From assembly GCA_040374085.1 (NCBI GenBank), contig JBEIVB010000045.1:1-19875 (forward strand): DNA of 19,875 bases, written 5' to 3'. The position numbers and the translations under genes are program-made. Positions 15,605-19,875 of the stretch are shown piece after piece (the stretch's first letter is position 1; the number at the start of each line of letters is the position of its first letter). Source of the DNA: JBEIVB01 sp040374085. Lineage in GTDB: Bacteria > Bacteroidota > Bacteroidia > UBA4408. The notes beneath the pieces are model-generated. The model made no database searches and was not told the DNA's origin. It saw only the letters and a program-made list of their open reading frames with translations.

Positions 15605-16217
15605 AACAAAACCTAAATTTTATGTGGTATGGGTTGGGCTTCGGCCGGGCATTTATGATACTTGGGATGCCTGCAGCAAACAGGTTACCGGCGTTGCCGA
15701 AGCGCGGTATCGATCCTACACAACCAAACATGAAGCCGAACAGGCCTTTCATAGCGGTCCTCCGGCTCCAACCCGCGCAACCCCTAAACCCAAACCCAGT
15801 GGGGCTGGAAAACCGCAGAGTGGGCTGTGTGTAGATGCAGCTTGGAATACCGTAACCGGTTGGGTTGAGTATAGAGGGGTGGTGATTCCCCAAGGAAAAG
15901 AGGTTTTCCGGCAAGGTCCTTATCCGGATGGCACCAACAATATTGTTGAATTTTTGGCGCTTGTACACGGCCTTGCTTGGTGCAAACAGCACAACCTTAC
16001 CGGCATGCCCATTTACAGCGATAGCCAAACAGCTTTGGGTTGGGTGAAAAGAAAAAAGGCCAACAGCAAGCACACCTTTCACAGCGGAAACGAAATCCTG
16101 AGGGATCTTTTGGAAAGAGCTGAGAAGTGGCTTGCGGCCCATAACTGGAGCAATCCATTGCATAAATGGGATACCAAAAATTGGGGGGAGATACCCGCCG
16201 ATTTTGGAAGAAAGTAG
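15597..16217 (+). CDS. rnhA: ribonuclease HI with N-terminal viroplasmin hybrid-binding domain
   Basis: Cleaves the RNA strand of RNA-DNA hybrids. The 206 residues have two domains: an N-terminal hybrid-binding (viroplasmin) domain, KFYVVWVGLRPGIYDTWD to about residue 52, and a catalytic RNase H domain (about 77-206) joined by a Pro/Lys-rich linker. Catalytic carboxylates are visible as Asp80 (CVDAAW), Glu118 (NIVEFLAL), Asp142 (YSDSQTA) and Asp202 in GEIPADFGRK at the C-terminus. This last arrangement is the one known from the Bacillus halodurans-type enzyme. The ATG at 15597 is chosen because it starts directly before the viroplasmin domain; longer in-frame extensions lie inside the mscS gene. 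Confidence 0.93.
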   Translation: MAKTKPKFYVVWVGLRPGIYDTWDACSKQVTGVAEARYRSYTTKHEAEQAFHSGPPAPTRATPKPKPSGAGKPQSGLCVDAAWNTVTGWVEYRGVVIPQGKEVFRQGPYPDGTNNIVEFLALVHGLAWCKQHNLTGMPIYSDSQTALGWVKRKKANSKHTFHSGNEILRDLLERAEKWLAAHNWSNPLHKWDTKNWGEIPADFGRK

Positions 16218-16249
16218 CCCCTTAAGTGATAAATCCCTAACTTAGGGCT
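16216..16249 (+). terminator. inverted repeat after rnhA, possible weak terminator or ald operator
   Basis: AGCCCCTTAAGT (16216-16227) pairs with ACTTAGGGCT (16240-16249), giving ten base pairs with a 2-nt bulge and a 12-nt loop. A second, competing palindrome CCCTAA-C-TTAGGG occupies 16235-16247. The left arm overlaps the rnhA stop codon. There is no U-tract, so an operator or attenuator for the downstream dehydrogenase gene is as likely as termination. Confidence 0.35.
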
Positions 16250-16266
16250 TGTTATGCGTTCCGCTT

Positions 16267-17487
16267 ATGCTCTCCTCTAAAGACATTCTCCAATCCCTTC
16301 AGCGTCAGGGTGCTTATGTACCGCAGGAAGAAATGCTGGAGGTGGGACGGAGAAAAGGCAAGCTGTTCATTGGTCTACCAAAAGAAACCTCTTTTCAAGA
16401 GAATCGAATTGCTTTGGTGCCGGATTCGGTTGCCCTGCTGGTCAACAATGGCCACAACGTGGTGGTAGAAACCGGTGCAGGCAAAGGCAGCAACTTCGAT
16501 GACAAAGATTACAGCGAAGCAGGAGCCGAGATTGCATACAGCACCGAGGGTGTGTTTAAAGCAGACATCATGCTTAAGGTTGCCCCACCATCACCGGAGG
16601 AAATCAATCTTATGCAACGGAGACAAACCCTCTTCTCTGCATTGCAGCTTACCGCACAGCGCGACAATTTTGTGCAGGCCCTCATGGATAAAAAAGTAAC
16701 GGCCATTGCATTCGACCACATCAAAGATGAAGACGGCATTTATCCCGTTATCCGAAGCATGAGCGAAATAGCCGGTAATACTTCGATTCTCATAGCCGCA
16801 GAATATCTGAGCAACACCAACAACGGACAAGGAGCCATGTTTGGCGGCGTTACCGGAGTTGCGCCTACCGAGGTAGTCATCATTGGAGCCGGAACCGTTG
16901 GAGAGTTTGCGGTACGTGCTGCGCTTGGATTGGGTGCTGTGGTGAAAGTTTTCGATAACTCTTTGTATCGTTTAAGAAGGCTTCAAAGCGATTTGGGCAT
17001 ACGCGTGTTCACATCTATTTTACAACCTAAGGTTTTATTAAAGCATCTGAAAACAGCGGATGTAGCCATTGGTGCCCTGCGCGCTCCTGAAGGAAGAACG
17101 CCTTGTGTGGTAACCGAAGAAATGGTGAGCGAGATGAAGTACGGATCGGTTGTAATCGATATTTCCATTGACCAGGGCGGATGTTTTGAAACCTCTGAGG
17201 TAACCAATCATACCAAACCTGTTTTCAGAAAGTACGGAGTAATCCATTATTGCGTGCCCAACATAGCTTCACGTGTGGCCAGAACGGCTTCCTATGCACT
17301 CAGCAACGTATTTACACCCGTTTTGTTGGCCATGGGTGAAGAAGGAGGCATAGAAAACATGCTCCGACGACATTCGGGAGTTAGGCATGGCGTTTACATC
17401 TACAACGGCATCTTAACAAATAAGTATCTCGGAGAAACATTCAACATACCTTATAAAGATATTGATTTACTCATGTCTGCCATCTAA
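16267..17487 (+). CDS. alanine dehydrogenase-like NAD(P)-dependent enzyme
   Basis: Alanine dehydrogenase / transhydrogenase-alpha family; classical members interconvert alanine and pyruvate plus ammonia with NAD. From the ATG at 16267 the protein has 406 residues: an N-terminal extension of about 30, then LPKETSFQENR (38-48, substrate Arg47), MLKVAPPSPEE (Lys104), the Rossmann motif IIGAGTVGEF (205-214) and DISIDQGGCFE (Asp302). The catalytic His of classical enzymes (FLHLA context) is replaced here: the stretch reads FSALQLT with Gln127. An in-frame TTG at 16249 would add six residues and is less likely. Followed after 14 nt by the DUF4258-like gene. Family membership is certain; alanine dehydrogenase activity is not. 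Confidence 0.88.
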   Translation: MLSSKDILQSLQRQGAYVPQEEMLEVGRRKGKLFIGLPKETSFQENRIALVPDSVALLVNNGHNVVVETGAGKGSNFDDKDYSEAGAEIAYSTEGVFKADIMLKVAPPSPEEINLMQRRQTLFSALQLTAQRDNFVQALMDKKVTAIAFDHIKDEDGIYPVIRSMSEIAGNTSILIAAEYLSNTNNGQGAMFGGVTGVAPTEVVIIGAGTVGEFAVRAALGLGAVVKVFDNSLYRLRRLQSDLGIRVFTSILQPKVLLKHLKTADVAIGALRAPEGRTPCVVTEEMVSEMKYGSVVIDISIDQGGCFETSEVTNHTKPVFRKYGVIHYCVPNIASRVARTASYALSNVFTPVLLAMGEEGGIENMLRRHSGVRHGVYIYNGILTNKYLGETFNIPYKDIDLLMSAI

Positions 17488-17501
17488 AAAAGCTAACCCA
17501 C

Positions 17502-17933
17502 ATGGATGCATCTTTTGGCAGACGCCTGCGCCTGTTTTTAATTGGAGTGGTCATTGGCTCGATAGCCATGTACTTTATGGTTTTTCGGGAACGAGATCTC
17601 TATAAAACCCCAACAAAAATTATTCAAGAACGCGTGCTGAAGCATCCATCTTCCATTACCCCGCGTGCACAGTGCCTGATGGAATGCTATCAGGTTTTAC
17701 CGAACGAAATACGACAATTGGTGGAGAACAGCGACATCGCTTTTTCAAAAAGTGACGTTCACAGAAAACCCAACCCCATTTACCGGTTTGAACCTGAAAC
17801 TCCTGGAAAACTGGTTGCGGTTTGGTTTGAGGTTGGCGATACCACCAGCACCCTGCTCGATTTGGAATTTGCGAACGGATCTTCTGCTTGTCCTTGTCCT
17901 GCTGCATCTGCAGACAAGAAAAAGGCAAAGTAA
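17502..17933 (+). CDS. membrane-anchored DUF4258-like protein, 143 aa
   Basis: Unknown function. One N-terminal hydrophobic helix (about 9-28, RLFLIGVVIGSIAMYFMVF) preceded by basic residues should anchor it in the inner membrane with the soluble part outside. The soluble part resembles DUF4258: RAQCLMECYQVLPNEIRQL, then SKSDVHRKPNPIYRFE, a beta-strand VAVWFEV and a C-terminal SSACPCPAA. Cys/Cys spacing in the first and last segments (QCLMEC, CPC) could form a metal site or disulfides. The tail is Lys-rich. It lies 14 nt after the dehydrogenase gene and is probably co-transcribed. The DUF4258 assignment is from memory of the pattern and is moderate. Confidence 0.7.
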   Translation: MDASFGRRLRLFLIGVVIGSIAMYFMVFRERDLYKTPTKIIQERVLKHPSSITPRAQCLMECYQVLPNEIRQLVENSDIAFSKSDVHRKPNPIYRFEPETPGKLVAVWFEVGDTTSTLLDLEFANGSSACPCPAASADKKKAK

Positions 17934-17937
17934 AAAA

Positions 17938-17986
17938 GTGGGGGGGCTACCCCACCCTTTGAGCATTCTCTCCGTAATGGGAGAAT
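17938..17986 (+). terminator. two consecutive hairpins between the DUF4258-like and PqqD-like genes
   Basis: First hairpin: GTGGGG (17938-17943) pairs with CCCCAC (17950-17955) around a 6-nt loop; an AAAG/CTTT pairing can extend it, and a short TTT follows. Second hairpin: ATTCTCTCC (17965-17973) pairs with GGGAGAAT (17979-17986) with one bulged T and a 5-nt loop, ending 16 nt before the PqqD-like ATG. Together they mark a likely transcription-unit boundary or a leader structure. The terminator call is tentative because the U-run is short. Confidence 0.45.
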
Positions 17987-18002
17987 AAGAACATCTCTGG
18001 TC

Positions 18003-18251
18003 ATGCACATTAAAAAGAACATTGCCATAAGCGACTCCGGATTCATTTTCAATCCCGGAACAGGCGATTCCTTCTCCACCAATCCGGTCGGGTTAGAAAT
18101 GATTCGGTTGATTCAAGAAGGAAAAAAACGGGAAGACATCGTACTTGCCCTCACCAGCAAGTATCACGTAGAACCCACCACGGCCGAGAAAGATCTGGCA
18201 GAATTTCTGATGATGCTTCAAACCCTGCAACTGGTTCAGGAAAATGAATAA
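18003..18251 (+). CDS. PqqD-family small protein (peptide-binding RRE-like)
   Basis: An 82-residue protein of the PqqD family. Characterised PqqD proteins are winged-helix peptide-binding chaperones that present a precursor peptide to a modifying enzyme. The family outline is clear: paired strands ISDSGFIFNPGTGDSFSTNPVG (8-29), then the helix EMIRLIQEGKKREDIVLAL and the DLAEFLMMLQTLQLV helix at 64-78, matching the usual D-x3-F-x2-x-L-x2-x2-L-pattern. Starts at the ATG at 18003 with no Shine-Dalgarno. Its last 8 nt overlap the ATP-grasp gene, implying that the two products work together in near-equal amounts. There is no radical-SAM gene and no pqqA-like peptide in the window. The family call is good; the ligand is unknown. 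Confidence 0.82.
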   Translation: MHIKKNIAISDSGFIFNPGTGDSFSTNPVGLEMIRLIQEGKKREDIVLALTSKYHVEPTTAEKDLAEFLMMLQTLQLVQENE

Positions 18252-19293
18252 ACGGAAGGTAACCGTTGCTGTATCCGGATTGAACAACATCGACAGTCCG
18301 GGCCCAGGCATTCCTGTGATTCGCGCTTTACGAGAAAGCGCGCGATACGACGTTAGAATAATCGGCCTCTCGTATGAGACCCTTGAACCGGGCCTTTATA
18401 TGCATGATCTGGTGGACAAGTCATACCAGATTCCATTGCCATCTGCCGGTGTTGACAGCCTTTTAGAGCGGTTGCGTTACATACATCAGCAGGAAAAACT
18501 GGATGTAATCATTCCCAACTTCGATGCCGAACTGCAAAACTTCATCAAAGCTGCTGCTCGATTGGAAAACGAGTTTGGCATTAAAACGTTCTTGCCAACG
18601 TTGGAGCAATTTGAATCGAGGCATAAATCCAACTTATTTGAATTCGGCCAGAAAAACGGTGTTAAAGTTCCCTACAGCAAAATGATATTTTCCGCTGCTG
18701 AAATCCATCAACTGCACACCGAGTTCAGTTACCCATTGGTGGTAAAAGGAAAATACTACGAGGCTACCGTTGCGAATTCACCGGAGCAAGCCATAAACTA
18801 CTTTCATAAAATGAATGCGAAGTGGGGCCTTCCGGTTATAGTGCAGCAATTTGTTTCTGGCAATGAAGTGAACGTAACCGCCATTGGCGACGGAAAAGGA
18901 CGCTGCGTAGGTGCTGTGCCTATGCGCAAACTATACATTACCGACAAAGGCAAGGCTTGGGCGGGCATCAGCCTAGAAGACCCAACTCTCATCGAAATTG
19001 CGCACCGCGTTATTGGCAACTCTAGTTGGCGTGGAGGAACGGAGTTGGAATTCATCAAAACCAATGAAGGTGAATATTACCTTTTGGAAATAAATCCTCG
19101 TTTCCCTGCATGGGTTTATTTGGCTGCCGGTTGTGGGCAAAACCATCCCGAACAATTGGTTGCCTTGGCATTGGGTGAATCCGTTGAAACGCAGGAAAAA
19201 TACGATACCGGAAAACTCTTTGTCCGATATTCTTACGATCTCATCGTAAACCTATCTGAATTCGAAACAATTTCCACAACAGGAGAACTATAA
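18244..19293 (+). CDS. ATP-grasp ligase, carbamoyl-phosphate-synthase-like
   Basis: Probable carboxylate-amine (or peptide) ligase: it would activate a carboxylate as an acyl-phosphate with ATP and join it to an amine or thiol. In the 349 residues: an N-terminal pre-ATP-grasp Rossmann-like domain (GLNNIDSPGPGIPVIRAL, 12-29; DVIIPNFDAE, 87-96), then the ATP-grasp core with FSYPLVVKGK (161-170, Lys168), VIVQQFVSGNEVNV (198-211, Glu208), GGTELEFI (264-271, Glu268) and the metal-binding LEINPRFP (281-288; Glu282, Asn284, Arg286). It overlaps the PqqD-like gene by 8 nt and is followed 7 nt later by a LysA-like gene. It lacks the other domains of carbamoyl-phosphate synthase or biotin carboxylase, so it is a free-standing ligase; its substrates are unknown. 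Confidence 0.87.
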   Translation: MNKRKVTVAVSGLNNIDSPGPGIPVIRALRESARYDVRIIGLSYETLEPGLYMHDLVDKSYQIPLPSAGVDSLLERLRYIHQQEKLDVIIPNFDAELQNFIKAAARLENEFGIKTFLPTLEQFESRHKSNLFEFGQKNGVKVPYSKMIFSAAEIHQLHTEFSYPLVVKGKYYEATVANSPEQAINYFHKMNAKWGLPVIVQQFVSGNEVNVTAIGDGKGRCVGAVPMRKLYITDKGKAWAGISLEDPTLIEIAHRVIGNSSWRGGTELEFIKTNEGEYYLLEINPRFPAWVYLAAGCGQNHPEQLVALALGESVETQEKYDTGKLFVRYSYDLIVNLSEFETISTTGEL

Positions 19294-19300
19294 TTACCCC

Positions 19301-19875
19301 ATGAGCAAGCTGCCTTACGAACGTCCCGTTATTCAAAAACTGAATACCGGAACCATGAATAAATTCGGAACCCGAACCGAATACGCTCCGGTAACGCACA
19401 TTGATGGCGTGTCGGTTAAAGAGATCATTCGGGAGTATGGTTCCCCCTGCTTTGTGCTTTCTGAGCGGCAAATCCGAAAAACCTACCAAGGCGCAGTGCG
19501 CGCGTTCAAAACACGGTATCCAAAAGTGCAATTTGCTTGGAGCTACAAAACCAACTATCTGAATGCGGTGTGCAATGTGTTTCACCAAGAGGGTGCTTGG
19601 GCAGAAGTAGTATCGGGGTTTGAATACAACAAGGCACTAAAAAATGGCGTGCCCGGGACCAAAATTTTATTCAATGGTCCGGAGAAAACCAAAGAGGATC
19701 TGCAACAGGCAATTGAAAACGAATCGCCTATACACATCGACCATTTCGATGAGTTGTATGAAATTGCAGCCCTAGTTGAATCCGGCAAAAAGAAAGCGAA
19801 GGTTGCCATTCGGGTAAACATGGATACCGGAGTATATCCCATTTGGGATCGATTTGGATTCAACTATGAAAACGG
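19301..19875 (+). CDS. LysA-like fold-type III PLP decarboxylase, 3' end cut by window
   Basis: Belongs to the diaminopimelate/ornithine decarboxylase (alanine-racemase fold) family. 191 codons are visible before the window ends. Landmarks: GSPCFVLSERQIRKTY (47-62), the PLP lysine in FAWSYKTNYL (Lys83), WAEVVSGFEYNKAL (100-113), ILFNGPEKTKEDL (122-134), HIDHFDEL (145-152), VAIRVNMD (168-175) and DRFGF (183-187). A ~45-residue N-terminal segment (YERPVIQKLNTGTMNKFG onward) precedes the usual barrel start and is longer than in typical LysA. It follows the ATP-grasp gene by 7 nt. With no lysine-pathway genes around, a dedicated role in the PqqD/ATP-grasp pathway is more likely than housekeeping lysine synthesis, but this is inference. 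Confidence 0.87.
   Translation, partial: MSKLPYERPVIQKLNTGTMNKFGTRTEYAPVTHIDGVSVKEIIREYGSPCFVLSERQIRKTYQGAVRAFKTRYPKVQFAWSYKTNYLNAVCNVFHQEGAWAEVVSGFEYNKALKNGVPGTKILFNGPEKTKEDLQQAIENESPIHIDHFDELYEIAALVESGKKKAKVAIRVNMDTGVYPIWDRFGFNYEN

Noticed and set aside
15576..16163. 195-codon open frame on the minus strand
   Set aside because: It is antisense to rnhA, whose catalytic residues and domain order are clear; no motif or start signal supports it.
17934..18002. A short precursor-peptide gene just upstream of the PqqD-like gene
   Set aside because: Only very short frames exist in this gap (for example a 9-codon frame from a TTG), with no peptide-like features; if a precursor exists it lies beyond the window.
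1..19875. Mobile elements, CRISPR arrays, tRNA or rRNA genes
   Set aside because: Looked for transposase or integrase motifs, regularly spaced repeats and tRNA-like cloverleafs in the intergenic gaps; none was seen.

Overview
The window comes from the chromosome of a Gram-negative member of the Bacteroidota. Several things point there: the ftsX / DUF3098 / uppP gene string; a succinate dehydrogenase of the C-A-B type with one fused cytochrome b subunit; an RNase HI of the viroplasmin-RNase H type; Bacteroidota-style small lipoproteins; near-absence of Shine-Dalgarno sequences; and several matches to the TAnnTTTG -7 promoter box. KdsB implies a Kdo-containing lipopolysaccharide. I see no phage, transposon, CRISPR array, tRNA or rRNA. 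Most of the window is ordinary core genome.

Layout. (1) 1-3525, minus strand: a compact operon of a LuxE-like acyl-protein synthetase, recX, an unrecognised 465-residue helical protein and kdsB (cut by the window start). Gaps are 3 and 9 nt and the last junction is a TAATG overlap. (2) 3585-4555, plus strand: a small lipoprotein and a GNAT acetyltransferase overlapping by ATGA. (3) 4565-5017, minus: an unrecognised secreted protein. (4) 5065-8579, minus: sdhC-sdhA-sdhB with a strong intrinsic terminator and a good candidate promoter. (5) 8580-8878: intergenic region holding divergent promoters. (6) 8879-9910, plus: M23 metallopeptidase with LysM. (7) 9919-11273, minus: a Rieske-fold-like lipoprotein lacking the usual ligands, and a cyclase-family (kynurenine-formamidase-like) hydrolase. 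(8) 11337-16217, plus: ftsX, DUF3098, uppP, a methionine/kynurenine-type aminotransferase, an MscS channel and rnhA, all tightly packed. (9) 16267-17933, plus: an alanine-dehydrogenase-like enzyme and a membrane-anchored DUF4258-like protein. (10) 18003 to the end, plus: a PqqD-like protein, an ATP-grasp ligase and a LysA-like PLP enzyme (cut by the window end).

The part most likely to belong to an undescribed system is the last 1.9 kb. A PqqD-type protein normally binds a peptide and hands it to a radical-SAM enzyme. Here it is translationally coupled to an ATP-grasp carboxylate-amine ligase, followed at once by a diaminopimelate-decarboxylase-fold enzyme, with no lysine-pathway or PQQ genes in view. 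That combination suggests a peptide- or amide-forming small-molecule pathway whose remaining genes lie beyond the window. Secondary points are the ligand-altered Rieske-like lipoprotein, the alanine-dehydrogenase homologue whose catalytic His position holds Gln, and the solitary LuxE-like enzyme in an operon with recX and kdsB.
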